Counted from the first letter of the stretch, positions 9,554 to 19,738 are shown. The stretch: 64,000 bases of DNA from Pseudomonas viridiflava (GCF_900591205.1 NZ_UUPU01000029.1:124001-188000); one strand, 5' to 3'. Translations and numbers: made by a program. The notes: generated from the sequence alone by a model not told the origin.

Positions 9554-11374
9554 TCAGTTCTTGGCTTTCTTGGCAGCGCGGGTACGCTCGCCTTCGTCCA
9601 GGATCTTCTTACGCAGGCGGATCGACTTAGGCGTAACTTCGCACAGCTCGTCGTCCTGGATGAATTCCAGAGCCTGTTCCAGGGTGAAGCGAACAGGTGG
9701 AACCAGGGCGATGGTTTCGTCTTTACCCGAAGCACGCATGTTGTCGAGCTTCTTGCCTTTGGTTGGGTTGACGCCCATGTCGTTGTCACGGCTGTTCAGA
9801 CCAACGATCTGACCGTTGTAGATCTCTTGACCGTGTTCAACGAACAGCTTGCCACGCGCCTGGAGGGTTTCCAGGGAGTAGGTCAGTGCCTTGCCGGTTT
9901 CTACCGATACCAGAACGCCGTTCTGACGGCCGGACATGTCGCCGGACTTCATAGTGTCGTAGCGATCGAAGATCGAGGTCAGGATGCCAGCACCGTTGGT
10001 CAGGGTCAGGAACTGGTTACGGAAACCGATCAGACCGCGAGCAGGGATGTTGTATTCCAGACGCACACGGCCTTTGCCATCCGGCACCATGTTGGTCAGG
10101 TCGCCTTTACGCAGGCCCATCTCTTCCATGACCTTGCCCTGGGATTCTTCAGGGGTGTCGATGGTCACGTTTTCGAACGGTTCCTGCTTCACGCCGTCAA
10201 CCTGACGGATGATCACTTCCGGACGACCAACGCCCATTTCGAAGCCTTCGCGACGCATGGTTTCGATCAGTACCGAGAGGTGCAGCTCACCACGGCCGGA
10301 AACCTTGAACTTGTCAGCCGAGTCGCCTTCTTCAACGCGCAGAGCAACGTTGTACAGCAGCTCTTTGTCCAGACGCTCCTTGATGTTACGGGAGGTCACG
10401 AACTTGCCTTCTTTACCGCAGAAAGGCGAGTCGTTTACCTGGAAGGTCATGGAAACGGTTGGCTCGTCAACGGTCAGAGGCTTCATCGCCTCGACGTTGT
10501 CCGGCTGACACAGGGTGTCGGAGATGAACAGCGAGTCCATACCGCTCACGCACACGATGTCGCCGGCGAAAGCTTCTTCAACGTCGATGCGGTGCAGGCC
10601 GTGGTGACCCATCAGCTTCAGGATACGACCGTTGCGCTTCTTGCCGTCAGCACCGATAGCCACGACCGGAGTGTTCGGCTTGACGCTACCACGAGCGATA
10701 CGGCCGACGCCGATAACACCCAGGAAGCTGTTGTAGTCCAGTGCCGAGATTTGCATCTGGAACGGGCCTTCACGGTCAACTTTCGGCGCCGGTACGTTGT
10801 CGACGATCGACTGGTACAGCGGGGTCATGTCTTCAGCCATGTCGGTGTGTTCCAGACCGGCAATGCCGTTCAGGGCCGAGGCGTAGACGACTTTGAAGTC
10901 CAGCTGTTCTTCGGTAGCACCCAGGTTGTCGAACAGGTCGAAGATCTGGTCCAGAACCCAGTCCGGACGCGCGCCTGGACGGTCAACCTTGTTGATGCAC
11001 ACGATCGGACGCAGGCCGGCTTCGAACGCCTTCTTGGTCACGAAACGGGTTTGCGGCATAGGGCCGTCTTGAGCGTCAACCAGCAGCAGAACGGAGTCAA
11101 CCATCGACATTACGCGTTCTACTTCGCCGCCGAAGTCGGCGTGGCCCGGGGTATCCACGATGTTGATGTGGTAGCCGTTCCAGTTGATAGCGGTGTTTTT
11201 AGCCAGGATGGTAATACCGCGCTCTTTTTCCTGGTCGTTGGAGTCCATCACGCGCTCGTCGTTGAGCTCGTTGCGCTCCAGGGTGCCGGATTGACGCAGG
11301 AGTTTGTCTACCAGGGTGGTTTTACCATGGTCAACGTGAGCAATGATGGCGATGTTACGTAGATTTTCGATCAC
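9554..11374 (-). CDS. typA: Ribosome-binding translational GTPase TypA/BipA
   Basis: A 606-residue translation-factor GTPase. The N-terminal G domain carries G1 AHVDHGKTT (residues 12-20), G3 [15 protein letters not shown] and G4 [13 protein letters not shown]-like domains II, III and V follow, then the family-specific C-terminal domain with [18 protein letters not shown]. It assists 50S assembly and growth under stress or cold. Length and sequence are full and typical. It is a single-gene transcript ending at the hairpin at 9500-9535. Confidence 0.97.
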   Translation of the reverse strand: MIENLRNIAIIAHVDHGKTTLVDKLLRQSGTLERNELNDERVMDSNDQEKERGITILAKNTAINWNGYHINIVDTPGHADFGGEVERVMSMVDSVLLLVDAQDGPMPQTRFVTKKAFEAGLRPIVCINKVDRPGARPDWVLDQIFDLFDNLGATEEQLDFKVVYASALNGIAGLEHTDMAEDMTPLYQSIVDNVPAPKVDREGPFQMQISALDYNSFLGVIGVGRIARGSVKPNTPVVAIGADGKKRNGRILKLMGHHGLHRIDVEEAFAGDIVCVSGMDSLFISDTLCQPDNVEAMKPLTVDEPTVSMTFQVNDSPFCGKEGKFVTSRNIKERLDKELLYNVALRVEEGDSADKFKVSGRGELHLSVLIETMRREGFEMGVGRPEVIIRQVDGVKQEPFENVTIDTPEESQGKVMEEMGLRKGDLTNMVPDGKGRVRLEYNIPARGLIGFRNQFLTLTNGAGILTSIFDRYDTMKSGDMSGRQNGVLVSVETGKALTYSLETLQARGKLFVEHGQEIYNGQIVGLNSRDNDMGVNPTKGKKLDNMRASGKDETIALVPPVRFTLEQALEFIQDDELCEVTPKSIRLRKKILDEGERTRAAKKAKN

Positions 11375-11513
11375 TTGTGTATCTCGATCAGAGGATTCGG
11401 TGTGCTGACAGGTCGTGGCAGCGATTAACAGTAGAGTCAGGCCTTGCCGTTACAGCTTGACGGCAGAGTCGGGGGGCCGGTGACGCAGGCCACAGGCAAA
11501 CAGCCCCGGGCTC

Positions 11514-12968
11514 TTAGCTCGGTCGATAAACGCGCACATTGGCATACCCCTCACTGAGCAAATGGTGGGCATGCAGGCGACTCATCACGCCTTTGTCGCA
11601 ATACAGCAGGTACTGACGGCTGTTATCCAGTTCCTTGAAACGCGCGTTCAGTGCGTAGAACGGCAGCGTTTGCACGTCGATGCCGGCGATTTCCAGCGGC
11701 TCATCTTCCGCGGCATCCGGGTGACGGATGTCGACGACAATCTGGCCGGCCAGGGCTTCGCTGACTTCTTCGATCTGTACATCCTGGCCCAATTCATCAA
11801 TCACACGATCAATCGGGACCAGTTTGGCGTTCTCGAGCGCACGCTCCAGAATCGCCATATCAAACTGTTGTTCTTCATATTCCACGCGGTTGCGCTTGGC
11901 GTGGGTTTTGGGGTTCACCGAGATGACCCCGCAGTACTCAGGCATATGCTTGGCAAAGTCGGCGGTGCCGATCTGTTCTGCCAGGTCGATGATGTCCTGT
12001 TTATGGCTGGCGATCAGCGGGCGCAAGACCAGCTTCTCGGTGACGCAGTCGATAAGCGACAGGTTTGGCAGCGTCTGGCTGGACACCTGGGAGATCGCTT
12101 CACCGGTCACCAGCGCGTCGATCTGCAATTGATCGGCGATTCGGGACGCAGCGCGCAACATCATACGCTTCAATACCACGCCCATATGACTGTTATCGAC
12201 TTTACCGAGAATTTCGCTCAGCACTTCCTCGAACGGTACGCTCACAAATAGCACGCGTTGGGAGCTGCCGTACTTCTTCCAGATAAAGTGCGCGACTTCC
12301 ATCACGCCCAATTCGTGTGCACGCCCGCCCAGATTAAAGAAGCAGAAGTGGCTCATCAGGCCGCGCCGCATGATCTGGTAGGCCGCCACCGTGGAATCGA
12401 AACCGCCGGACATCAGTACCAGGGTCTGTTCCAGGGCGCCCAGCGGGTAACCGCCGATGCTGTTGTGCTGGCTGTGGATCACAAACAACCGTTGGTCGCG
12501 AATTTCCATGCGCACTTCAATTTGCGGTGCTTTCAGGGAAATCCCGGCGGCGCCGCATTCGCGACGCAGCTTGCTGCCAACGTATTTTTCCACATCCATG
12601 GAGCTGAACGGGTGTTTGCCGGCGCGCTTGCAACGCACCGAGAAGATCTTGCCTTCCAGCGACTCGCCGAAGTGCTGCTTGCACTTCTCGGTGATGTCGT
12701 CGAAGTCGCCCAGCGGGTACTCGTCCACCTGCAGGAAATGCGCGATACCCGGCATGCAGCTCAGGCGCTCGGTCATGTCCTTCAAGGCTCTGGCGTCGGT
12801 GACACGGGTTTCCAGCTCGAGGTTGTCCCACACGCCATTCACCACCACAGCCGGGTCCAGGTCACGGAGCACGGCACGGATGTTCTTGGCCAACTGACGG
12901 ATGAAACGCGTCCGTACCGGTCGGCTTTTGATGGTGATCTCGGGGAAGACTTTTACGATTAATTTCAT
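11514..12968 (-). CDS. thiI: tRNA 4-thiouridine synthetase ThiI
   Basis: A 484-residue enzyme that transfers sulfur to U8 of tRNA and takes part in thiazole synthesis. Domains in order: N-terminal ferredoxin-like region, THUMP domain, PP-loop ATPase with [13 protein letters not shown], and C-terminal rhodanese domain whose catalytic cysteine lies in [12 protein letters not shown]. The open frame extends to 13031, but ATG at 12968 ([10 protein letters not shown]) is chosen because it matches the family's N-terminus and length. It is divergent from glnA. Confidence 0.95.
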   Translation of the reverse strand: MKLIVKVFPEITIKSRPVRTRFIRQLAKNIRAVLRDLDPAVVVNGVWDNLELETRVTDARALKDMTERLSCMPGIAHFLQVDEYPLGDFDDITEKCKQHFGESLEGKIFSVRCKRAGKHPFSSMDVEKYVGSKLRRECGAAGISLKAPQIEVRMEIRDQRLFVIHSQHNSIGGYPLGALEQTLVLMSGGFDSTVAAYQIMRRGLMSHFCFFNLGGRAHELGVMEVAHFIWKKYGSSQRVLFVSVPFEEVLSEILGKVDNSHMGVVLKRMMLRAASRIADQLQIDALVTGEAISQVSSQTLPNLSLIDCVTEKLVLRPLIASHKQDIIDLAEQIGTADFAKHMPEYCGVISVNPKTHAKRNRVEYEEQQFDMAILERALENAKLVPIDRVIDELGQDVQIEEVSEALAGQIVVDIRHPDAAEDEPLEIAGIDVQTLPFYALNARFKELDNSRQYLLYCDKGVMSRLHAHHLLSEGYANVRVYRPS

Positions 12969-13184
12969 GGAAACAGCGCGCGCCGGGCCTGCTGAAAAAG
13001 GGGGGCGCGGATTATAGCGGAAATCGCTCAAGGTTTAACCAGTTAATATGCATCACAGGTTGCTCGCACCAAAACAGGTCATTTATACAAACAGGCGCTA
13101 CATTGCGGTGCGTTATTTATTCCGCTTCAGCGGATTGCACCGTTATAGGGGCCATTTTGAGGCAAAAAGACCATGTTGGCGCAC

Positions 13185-13200
13185 TGGCATGCAATTTGCT
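13185..13200 (+). promoter_or_regulatory. Sigma-54 promoter of glnA
   Basis: TGGCATGCAATTTGCT fits the sigma-54 consensus TGGCAC-N5-TTGCW, with GG and GC ten bases apart. The predicted start is about 13212, giving a leader of about 90 bases. Upstream (13060-13141) there are GCACC and GGTGC half-sites (13066-13070, 13107-13111, 13137-13141), but no full NtrC palindrome could be assembled. The rest of the 334-base gap back to thiI shows no other gene. Confidence 0.8.
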
Positions 13201-13302
13201 CTCTTGTGAGGCAGGTTGCCATGGCGGACTATCCGCGCCGGCATCACCCACATTCTAAGGGCTAACTCCACTACCCCAGCCCGAAGCCACCCGGAGGACA
13301 CT

Positions 13303-14709
13303 ATGTCGAAGTCGGTTCAACTCATCAAAGATCATGACGTTAAATGGATTGATCTGCGCTTCACGGACACCAAAGGCACTCAGCACCACGTGACCATGCC
13401 GGCTCGCGACGCGCTGGATGATGCTTTCTTCGAAGAAGGCAAAATGTTCGACGGTTCCTCCATCGCCGGCTGGAAAGGCATCGAAGCCTCCGACATGATC
13501 CTGATGCCGGACGACAGCACTGCCGTGCTCGACCCGTTCACCGAAGAAGCCACCCTGATCCTGGTGTGCGACGTGATCGAGCCTTCGACCATGCAAGGCT
13601 ACGACCGCGACCCACGTGCGATCGCCAAGCGTGCCGAGGAATACCTGAAGTCCACCGGTATCGGTGACACCGTATTCGTAGGCCCGGAGCCAGAATTCTT
13701 CATCTTCGACCAAGTCAAGTTCAAGTCCGATATCTCCGGCTCCATGTTCAAGATCTACTCCGAACAAGGTTCGTGGATGTCCGACCAGGACGTGGAAGGC
13801 GGCAACCATGGCCACCGTCCAGGCATCAAAGGTGGTTACTTCCCGGTTCCGCCGTTCGACCATGACCACGAAATCCGTACCTCCATGTGCAACGCCATGG
13901 AAGACATGGGCCTGGTCATCGAAGTGCACCACCACGAAGTGGCCACTGCCGGCCAGAACGAAATCGGTGTGAAGTTCAACACCCTGGTTGCCAAGGCTGA
14001 CGAAGTTCAGACCCTGAAGTACTGCGTACACAACACTGCCGTGGCTTACGGCCGTACCGCTACCTTCATGCCTAAGCCTCTGTACGGCGATAACGGTTCG
14101 GGTATGCACGTTCACCTGTCCATCGCCAAAGATGGCAAGAACACCTTCGCTGGCGAAGGTTATGCCGGCCTGTCCGACACCGCCCTGTACTTCATCGGCG
14201 GCATCATCAAGCACGGTAAGGCCCTGAACGGCTTCACCAACCCGTCGACCAACTCCTACAAGCGTCTGGTCCCAGGTTTCGAAGCGCCGGTAATGCTGGC
14301 CTACTCGGCTCGTAACCGTTCCGCCTCGATCCGCATTCCTTACGTGTCCAGCCCTCGTGCTCGCCGTATCGAAGCGCGCTTCCCGGATCCGGCTGCCAAC
14401 CCATACCTGGCCTTCGCTGCCCTGGTAATGGCTGGCCTGGACGGTATCCAGAACAAGATCCACCCAGGCGATGCCGCCGACAAAAACTTGTACGACCTGC
14501 CGCCTGAAGAGGCCAAAGAGATCCCACAAGTGTGCGGCAGCCTGAAAGAAGCCCTGGAAGAGCTGGACAAGGGCCGTGCGTTCCTGACCAAAGGCGGCGT
14601 GTTCAGCGACGACTTCATTGATGCCTACATCGAGCTGAAAAGCGCAGAAGAAATCAAGGTTCGCACCTTCGTACACCCACTGGAATACGAGCTGTACTAC
14701 AGCTGCTGA
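13303..14709 (+). CDS. glnA: Type I glutamine synthetase
   Basis: A 468-residue GSI-beta subunit that forms glutamine from glutamate, ammonia and ATP; it is the main ammonia-assimilation enzyme and a dodecamer. Visible motifs are FDGSSIAGW near the N-terminus, [10 protein letters not shown], the ATP/active-site region [10 protein letters not shown], the glutamate-binding [13 protein letters not shown], and the adenylylation tyrosine in [13 protein letters not shown] at 13303 is chosen because CCGGAGGA lies eight bases upstream and the family begins MSKSVQLIK; the longer frame from 13216 is not needed. Sigma-54 promoter at 13185-13200. Confidence 0.98.
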   Translation: MSKSVQLIKDHDVKWIDLRFTDTKGTQHHVTMPARDALDDAFFEEGKMFDGSSIAGWKGIEASDMILMPDDSTAVLDPFTEEATLILVCDVIEPSTMQGYDRDPRAIAKRAEEYLKSTGIGDTVFVGPEPEFFIFDQVKFKSDISGSMFKIYSEQGSWMSDQDVEGGNHGHRPGIKGGYFPVPPFDHDHEIRTSMCNAMEDMGLVIEVHHHEVATAGQNEIGVKFNTLVAKADEVQTLKYCVHNTAVAYGRTATFMPKPLYGDNGSGMHVHLSIAKDGKNTFAGEGYAGLSDTALYFIGGIIKHGKALNGFTNPSTNSYKRLVPGFEAPVMLAYSARNRSASIRIPYVSSPRARRIEARFPDPAANPYLAFAALVMAGLDGIQNKIHPGDAADKNLYDLPPEEAKEIPQVCGSLKEALEELDKGRAFLTKGGVFSDDFIDAYIELKSAEEIKVRTFVHPLEYELYYSC

Positions 14710-14741
14710 TCCGGTAGCGCCGCTGCTTGAAGCGGCGTGAC

Positions 14742-14772
14742 AAAAAAGACCTCCTTCGGGAGGTCTTTTTTT
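14742..14772 (+). terminator. Rho-independent terminator between glnA and the DUF6124-like gene
   Basis: The stem AAAGACCTCC / GGAGGTCTTT with a 4-base TTCG loop is followed by a T run. Its A and T runs on both sides let it serve the convergent gene at 14782 as well. A smaller GC hairpin (GCCGCTGCTTGAAGCGGC) lies just upstream. Confidence 0.92.
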
Positions 14773-14781
14773 GCCTGGGGT

Positions 14782-15021
14782 TTAGCGGGTCGGGGTATGA
14801 CGGTCGAGCATCTTGCCAACCATCTGCGTGCCCAGCGCACTCAGCTGGTGGATGGCCAGAACCGTATCGCGAGTTTTACCTTCCAGCGCTTCAGACAAGT
14901 CGAGCAACAAGGCGCTGACTGAGGAGAAGGTTTCCAGGCTATTGACCATCAGGGCTTCGTCGTCGGTATCGGGGGCGATGGTGAAGACGGATGAAGGCGG
15001 ATTTGGGGTTGGCTTGAACAT
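14782..15021 (-). CDS. Small DUF6124-like protein
   Basis: A 79-residue protein beginning MFKPTPNPP, the characteristic opening of the Pseudomonas DUF6124 family, of which many paralogues can occur per genome. The body (about 20-75) looks like an alpha-helical bundle with the pattern SLETFSSVSALLLDLSEALEG. No signal peptide, membrane segment or catalytic motif is visible, and function is unknown. GAGGA lies about ten bases before the ATG at 15021. The gene is preceded by an unusually long structured leader (see 15022-15236). Transcription is convergent with glnA. Family assignment is from recall. Confidence 0.7.
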   Translation of the reverse strand: MFKPTPNPPSSVFTIAPDTDDEALMVNSLETFSSVSALLLDLSEALEGKTRDTVLAIHQLSALGTQMVGKMLDRHTPTR

Positions 15022-15236
15022 TTTCTACATTCCTCAAATGAGGCCGCCTTCGCTTCGCTACTAAACGAAAGGGTGGCAGCTGTGCGCAGGTTAGTAGACC
15101 GGTGAATGTAGAAGCCCGGCGCATCCGAGGATGCCCTGCGCACAGCCACCATCAAGCACAGATTTTAGAAACCTGATTGATGGAGAATGCACGACCTACA
15201 ATTCGAATCCAGGCTACTAAACCTGATCGCTGATAA
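15022..15236 (-). promoter_or_regulatory. Structured 5' leader of the DUF6124-like gene
   Basis: On the minus strand, a 16-bp stem can form between 15136-15151 and 15072-15090 (GGTGGCTGTGCGCAGG against its complement, with a 3-base bulge). It encloses a second perfect hairpin GCATCC-GA-GGATGC at 15121-15134. The motif CTACTAA or TTTAGTAG occurs three times (near 15055, 15093 and 15213). The length and strength of folding suggest a cis-acting RNA rather than ordinary spacer. The remainder up to 15370 shows no gene. The upstream end of the transcript is unknown. Confidence 0.55.
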
Positions 15237-15370
15237 GCAGCGACCGAGCAACCTTAGAGACGACAAGCCAGCCGTACAAGCCGGCGGATTCTGGCGTAAC
15301 TGTAGGCAAGCGCGCAAGTTACGGTAGCCTCGAACTGACGCAGCTCTTAATCTGCAAACCCAATCAAAAA

Positions 15371-15460
15371 TGTGGGAGCGGGCTTGCTCGCGAATACGGT
15401 GTATCAGCCACCAGATGCGTCAACTGACACACCGTATTCGCGAGCAAGCCCGCTCCCACA
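15371..15460. repeat. REP pair abutting the aroQ ribosome-binding site
   Basis: Perfect 32-base inverted arms at 15371-15402 and 15429-15460 enclose a 26-base spacer. The right arm ends exactly where AGGAG of the next gene's Shine-Dalgarno begins. Confidence 0.85.
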
Positions 15461-15472
15461 AGGAGATCACCG

Positions 15473-16012
15473 TTGAAATATAGCCTTGCACTCGCCCTGC
15501 TGCTCGCCAGCGCCTGCGCATCCGCTGCTCCCCCCACCACCCTAGCCCCCTTACTCACCAGCATCGCCGAGCGCCTGGCCATCGCCGACCAAGTCGCCTT
15601 GAGCAAATGGGACAGCCACAAAGCCGTGGAAGATCGCCCACGGGAACAGGCCGTAATCGCCAGCGTAAAAGCCCAGGCGCCCGACTATAAAGTGCCGCCC
15701 GAGGCGGCGGAGCAGTTCTTCAGCGCCCAGATCGAAGCCAATAAACTGGTGCAATACGCCCGGCTGTCCGACTGGCAGTTTCAAGGCAAGGCGCCCGACA
15801 CCCCGCGCCCCGACCTGGTCGGCAAGATCCGCCCCCAATTGGACCAGCTGCAAAAACGCATGCTGCAACAATTGGCCGACTTCAGCCCCGAACGCACCAA
15901 CCCCCAGTGCCCGCAATGGCTGGCCCTGGCGGTGCACGAGCCGCGTTACGAGCCCTTGATCCAAATTGCAATGACCCGCGCCACAGCCGAGCTGTGCATC
16001 TATAAGCCATGA
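15473..16012 (+). CDS. Periplasmic chorismate mutase (AroQ-gamma type)
   Basis: A 179-residue exported protein with signal peptide MKYSLALALLLASACASA. The mature all-helical domain resembles secreted AroQ chorismate mutases, which convert chorismate to prephenate; conserved-looking segments include RLAIADQVALSKWDSHKAVEDRPRE and FFSAQIEANKLVQY, quoted here in parts of at most 20 residues each when read separately: RLAIADQVALSKWDS and FFSAQIEANK. Four cysteine/disulfide-type positions (C15, C150-region, C175) are few. The start is TTG at 15473, supported by AAGGAG eight bases upstream and by the signal peptide beginning there. It may supply periplasmic phenylalanine synthesis with cyclohexadienyl dehydratase encoded elsewhere. 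Confidence 0.75.
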   Translation: MKYSLALALLLASACASAAPPTTLAPLLTSIAERLAIADQVALSKWDSHKAVEDRPREQAVIASVKAQAPDYKVPPEAAEQFFSAQIEANKLVQYARLSDWQFQGKAPDTPRPDLVGKIRPQLDQLQKRMLQQLADFSPERTNPQCPQWLALAVHEPRYEPLIQIAMTRATAELCIYKP

Positions 16013-16142
16013 CAGACAAGGGCCTGCTTCACTGAAGGCCCTTTCCCGCCTCCTCCTAAAACCGCAGAAATATCTGACATACCCCAGATAACCGAGCCAC
16101 TACGATTGCGCGTCCAGCCGCCACCCTCCGACGTACCTCGCA

Positions 16143-16769
16143 ATGAACCTCACCTGCAAGCACCTATGCTCGCTGATACTCATGCTCAGCCCGCTGACCG
16201 GCGCACAAGAAAGCACACTCTCACCAACTGCCGACTTCGCGCCCGCCGCATGGACCGTGCAAGCGCCCGAAAGCGACAGCAAAATTATCAGCGCGCGCAT
16301 TGACGGCATGGCAGCTCACGCTGACGAGACCAGCATCGCGATCCTGCATGTCGCCTGTTATCGCTCGCCTTTGCGCCCGGTGATCTCGCTGTACACCCAC
16401 ACCGATGAACTGCGCTTCAATCCCAACATCTATGAAGGCCCGGATGCCCGCTCAACCGGCCCCCTGAGCCTTACGACCGGCGCACTCCCCGCCCACACCT
16501 ACCGCGTCAACGGCTACTACAGCGCAGCGCCCACGCAACAGCACGGCGTGCTGTTCAAATTCACCATGCCTGCCAATCGCCGCGAGTTACGCGAGTGGAT
16601 CAGCGATGACATGGCCGGCCAGCTCATCAAGATCAAACTACCCTCAGCCATCCCCGGAGGCGCGCCACTGACGGCGGACTTTTTACTGCCGCACAACAAC
16701 GGCGGCCTGCGCGAAGTCATCACCCCGTGCCTGAACAATAGAAAGACCACACCGAAAAGACCTTCCTGA
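16143..16769 (+). CDS. Hypothetical exported protein
   Basis: A 208-residue protein with a probable signal peptide (MNLTCKHLCSLILMLSPLTGA). The rest is a mixed, probably beta-rich domain with no recognised family motif; segments such as ISLYTHTDELRFNPNIYEG and TYRVNGYYSAAPTQQHG are distinctive. The C-terminus is basic (NNRKTTPKRPS). Its ATG follows aroQ by 130 bases and it precedes the ntrBC control region. Three cysteines beyond the signal region could pair. I do not recognise it; it may be restricted to Pseudomonas. Confidence 0.6.
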   Translation: MNLTCKHLCSLILMLSPLTGAQESTLSPTADFAPAAWTVQAPESDSKIISARIDGMAAHADETSIAILHVACYRSPLRPVISLYTHTDELRFNPNIYEGPDARSTGPLSLTTGALPAHTYRVNGYYSAAPTQQHGVLFKFTMPANRRELREWISDDMAGQLIKIKLPSAIPGGAPLTADFLLPHNNGGLREVITPCLNNRKTTPKRPS

Positions 16770-16814
16770 AGCGCCAACCCTACGCGTGCTACCCCTCCCA
16801 CCCTGACCCACTGC

Positions 16815-16839
16815 CAGGAAAGCTTTTTCAGCTTTCCTG
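16815..16839. other. Perfect hairpin upstream of ntrB
   Basis: CAGGAAAGC and GCTTTCCTG form a 9-bp stem with a T-rich loop. There is no T run after it, so it is a weak terminator candidate for the preceding gene, and it lies 18 bases before the NtrC-type site. Confidence 0.35.
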
Positions 16840-16857
16840 AACAGACCCGCCAAATCC

Positions 16858-16872
16858 GCACTATATTGGTGC
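16858..16872 (+). promoter_or_regulatory. NtrC-type enhancer site upstream of ntrBC
   Basis: GCACTATATTGGTGC matches the classic NtrC palindrome GCAC-N7-GTGC found at enterobacterial glnA. It lies about 130-145 bases before the sigma-54 promoter at 17001, the usual enhancer distance. A further GCACC half-site follows at 16881-16885. Confidence 0.72.
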
Positions 16873-16959
16873 GATACACTGCACCCTTCCCACCTGTCCA
16901 GCCCATTTTGGTTCGAAACTTCCCGTTCAATCTGGCAGAACGCCACAGTTTCGAGCCTA

Positions 16960-16980
16960 AAACCCCTATTTCAGGGGTTT
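16960..16980. terminator. Hairpin with T run between NtrC site and ntrB promoter
   Basis: AAACCCCT-ATTTC-AGGGGTTT forms an 8-bp stem. It may end transcription from the preceding gene before the ntrB promoter; the T run is short. Confidence 0.5.
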
Positions 16981-17000
16981 AACGCTTCTTTTCGGAGCCT

Positions 17001-17016
17001 TGGTTTGGTTTTTGCA
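17001..17016 (+). promoter_or_regulatory. Sigma-54 promoter of ntrBC
   Basis: TGGTTTGGTTTTTGCA has GG and GC at sigma-54 spacing and the TTGCA -12 element. The -24 element lacks the C of TGGC. Predicted start about 17028, 45 bases before the ntrB ATG. The 303-base gap from 16770 otherwise holds only the hairpins and the NtrC site listed. Confidence 0.65.
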
Positions 17017-17072
17017 TTTTCCTTGTATCAGCGTGTGCCTCAAGCCCGCGCCTTGCTCCAAAAGAGGTCCTG

Positions 17073-18158
17073 ATGACCATCAATGATGCACTGCACCGTT
17101 TGTTACTCGACAACCTGACCACCGCGACCATCCTGCTCAACGACGCCCTGCGCCTTGAGTACATGAACCCGGCGGCGGAAATGCTCCTGGCCATCAGTGG
17201 CCAGCGCAGCCATGGGCAGTTCATCAGCGAATTGTTCACCGAATCGGCCGAAGCCTTGAGCTCGTTGCGCCAGGCGGTGGAACAAGCACACCCGTTTACC
17301 AAGCGCGAAGCGATGCTCACTGCGCTTACCGGCCAGACCCTGACCGTCGACTACGCCGTGACCCCGATCCTGAGCAACGGCGAGACCTTGCTGTTGCTCG
17401 AAGTGCACCCGCGTGACCGCTTGCTGCGCATCACTAAAGAAGAAGCGCAGTTGTCCAAGCAGGAAACCAGCAAGATGCTGGTGCGCGGCCTGGCCCATGA
17501 GATCAAGAACCCGTTGGGCGGGATTCGCGGCGCCGCGCAACTGCTGGCCCGCGAGCTGCCGGACGAGAACCTCAAGGACTACACCAACGTCATCATTGAG
17601 GAGGCCGACCGCCTGCGTAACCTGGTGGACCGCATGCTCGGCTCCAACAAGTTGCCGTCGCTGGCGATGACCAACGTGCACGAGGTACTGGAGCGCGTCT
17701 GCCATCTGGTCGAAGCCGAAAGCCAGGGTTGCATTACCTTGGTGCGCGACTACGACCCAAGCATTCCCGACGTATTGATCGACCGTGAACAGATGATCCA
17801 GGCGGTGCTCAATATCGTGCGCAACGCCATGCAGGCCATCAGCAGCCAGAACGAACTGCGCCTGGGCCGCATCAGCCTGCGTACCCGCGCCTTGCGCCAG
17901 TTCACTATCGGCCACGTGCGCCATCGCCTGGTAACCAAGGTCGAGATCATCGACAACGGCCCGGGCATTCCTGCGGAACTGCAGGAAACCATCTTCTTCC
18001 CCATGGTCAGCGGCCGCCCGGACGGCACCGGGCTGGGCCTGGCCATTACACAGAACATCATCAGCCAGCACCAGGGTCTGATCGAATGTGAAAGCCATCC
18101 TGGCCACACCACGTTCTCGATCTTTCTGCCTCTGGAACAAGGAGCCCCATCGACATGA
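17073..18158 (+). CDS. glnL: Nitrogen regulation sensor histidine kinase NtrB
   Basis: A 361-residue cytoplasmic kinase/phosphatase that phosphorylates NtrC when nitrogen is short, under PII control. It has an N-terminal PAS domain (about 10-115), the dimerisation/phosphorylation helix with H142 in GLAHEIKNPLGG, an N box NIVRNAMQAI, and G boxes DNGPGIP and GTGLGLAI. There is no membrane segment, as expected for NtrB. Its stop overlaps the start of glnG by 4 bases (ATGA), so they are translationally coupled. Transcription is likely from the sigma-54 promoter at 17001-17016, with autoregulation by NtrC. Confidence 0.96.
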   Translation: MTINDALHRLLLDNLTTATILLNDALRLEYMNPAAEMLLAISGQRSHGQFISELFTESAEALSSLRQAVEQAHPFTKREAMLTALTGQTLTVDYAVTPILSNGETLLLLEVHPRDRLLRITKEEAQLSKQETSKMLVRGLAHEIKNPLGGIRGAAQLLARELPDENLKDYTNVIIEEADRLRNLVDRMLGSNKLPSLAMTNVHEVLERVCHLVEAESQGCITLVRDYDPSIPDVLIDREQMIQAVLNIVRNAMQAISSQNELRLGRISLRTRALRQFTIGHVRHRLVTKVEIIDNGPGIPAELQETIFFPMVSGRPDGTGLGLAITQNIISQHQGLIECESHPGHTTFSIFLPLEQGAPST

Positions 18159-19591
18159 GCCGTAGTGAAACTGTCTGGATCGTCGATGACGACCGTTCTA
18201 TCCGCTGGGTCCTCGAAAAAGCCTTGCAACAGGAAGGCATGACCACCCAGAGCTTCGACAGCGCCGATGGGGTGATGAGCCGCCTGGCGCGCCAGCAGCC
18301 CGACGTGATCATCTCCGACATCCGCATGCCCGGCGCCAGTGGCCTGGACCTGCTGGCCCGCATCCGCGAGCAGCACCCGCGCCTGCCGGTGATCATCATG
18401 ACCGCGCACTCGGACCTGGACAGCGCTGTCGCGTCCTACCAGGGCGGCGCCTTTGAGTACCTGCCCAAGCCGTTCGACGTGGACGAGGCGGTGGCGCTGG
18501 TAAAACGCGCCAACCAGCACGCCCAGGAACAACAGAACCAGGAGGCCCCACCGGCCCTGACCCGCACCCCGGAAATCATCGGCGAAGCGCCGGCGATGCA
18601 GGAAGTGTTTCGCGCCATCGGGCGCTTGAGCCACTCCAACATCACCGTGCTGATCAACGGTGAATCGGGTACTGGTAAAGAGCTGGTGGCCCACGCCCTG
18701 CACCGTCACAGCCCACGGGCGGCCTCGCCGTTTATCGCGCTGAACATGGCGGCGATCCCCAAGGACTTGATGGAGTCCGAGCTGTTCGGCCATGAGAAAG
18801 GCGCGTTTACCGGTGCAGCCAACCTGCGTCGCGGGCGTTTTGAACAGGCGGACGGCGGCACGCTGTTCCTCGACGAAATCGGTGATATGCCGGCCGACAC
18901 CCAGACCCGCTTGCTGCGCGTACTGGCGGACGGTGAGTTCTACCGCGTCGGCGGGCACACGCCGGTCAAGGTCGACGTGCGCATTATTGCGGCGACCCAC
19001 CAGAACCTCGAAACCCTGGTGCATGCGGGCAAATTCCGTGAGGACTTGTTCCACCGTCTGAACGTGATCCGGATCCATATCCCACGCATGTCGGACCGTC
19101 GCGAAGACATCCCCACCCTCGCCCGCCACTTCCTCAGCCGCGCCGCCCAGGAGCTGGCCGTCGAGCCGAAGCTGCTCAAAAGCGAGACCGAGGAATACCT
19201 GAAGAACCTGCCGTGGCCGGGCAACGTGCGCCAGCTGGAGAACACTTGCCGCTGGATCACGGTGATGGCATCCGGGCGCGAAGTGCATATCAGCGACCTG
19301 CCGCCGGAGCTGTTGAGCCTGCCGCAGGACTCGGCACCGGTGACCAACTGGGAACAGGCGCTGCGCCAATGGGCCGACCAGGCGCTGGCACGCGGCCAGT
19401 CGAACCTGCTGGACAGCGCCGTACCGGCCTTCGAGCGGATCATGATCGAAACCGCCCTGAAGCACACCGCCGGCCGCCGCCGCGACGCCGCTGTGCTGCT
19501 GGGTTGGGGCCGCAATACCTTGACCCGCAAGATCAAGGAGCTGGGGATGAAGGTGGATGGTGGAGATGATGACGAGGGGGATGAGGGCTGA
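18155..19591 (+). CDS. glnG: Nitrogen regulation response regulator NtrC
   Basis: A 478-residue sigma-54 activator. The receiver domain (1-120) has the acidic pair D11/D12 and phosphorylation site D55 in ISDIRMPG. The AAA+ domain has Walker A GESGTGKE, the sigma-54 contact loop GAFTGA and Walker [11 protein letters not shown]. The C-terminus holds a Fis-type helix-turn-helix ([19 protein letters not shown]) and a short acidic tail DDDEGDEG. It activates glnA, its own operon and, by inference, the downstream NrsZ-like RNA. Confidence 0.97.
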   Translation: MSRSETVWIVDDDRSIRWVLEKALQQEGMTTQSFDSADGVMSRLARQQPDVIISDIRMPGASGLDLLARIREQHPRLPVIIMTAHSDLDSAVASYQGGAFEYLPKPFDVDEAVALVKRANQHAQEQQNQEAPPALTRTPEIIGEAPAMQEVFRAIGRLSHSNITVLINGESGTGKELVAHALHRHSPRAASPFIALNMAAIPKDLMESELFGHEKGAFTGAANLRRGRFEQADGGTLFLDEIGDMPADTQTRLLRVLADGEFYRVGGHTPVKVDVRIIAATHQNLETLVHAGKFREDLFHRLNVIRIHIPRMSDRREDIPTLARHFLSRAAQELAVEPKLLKSETEEYLKNLPWPGNVRQLENTCRWITVMASGREVHISDLPPELLSLPQDSAPVTNWEQALRQWADQALARGQSNLLDSAVPAFERIMIETALKHTAGRRRDAAVLLGWGRNTLTRKIKELGMKVDGGDDDEGDEG

Positions 19592-19610
19592 TCACTAACC
19601 CCTGATTCAC

Positions 19611-19723
19611 TGAAGACCTAATGTGGGAGGGGGCTTGCCCCCGATGGCGGTGTGTCAGTCGACATCTAAGTGACTGAACCACCGCCATCGGGGGCAAGCC
19701 CCCTCCCACATTTAGGTCTTCAT
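19611..19723. repeat. REP pair downstream of ntrC
   Basis: Arms at 19620-19651 and 19681-19712 are perfect inverted repeats (core GGGGGCTTGCCCCC). The pairing continues outward through TGAAGACCTA / TAGGTCTTCA with one bulged base, making about 42-bp arms. It may also act as a transcript-end barrier for ntrBC. Confidence 0.85.
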
Positions 19724-19738
19724 ACAAACTTCAGGCGC

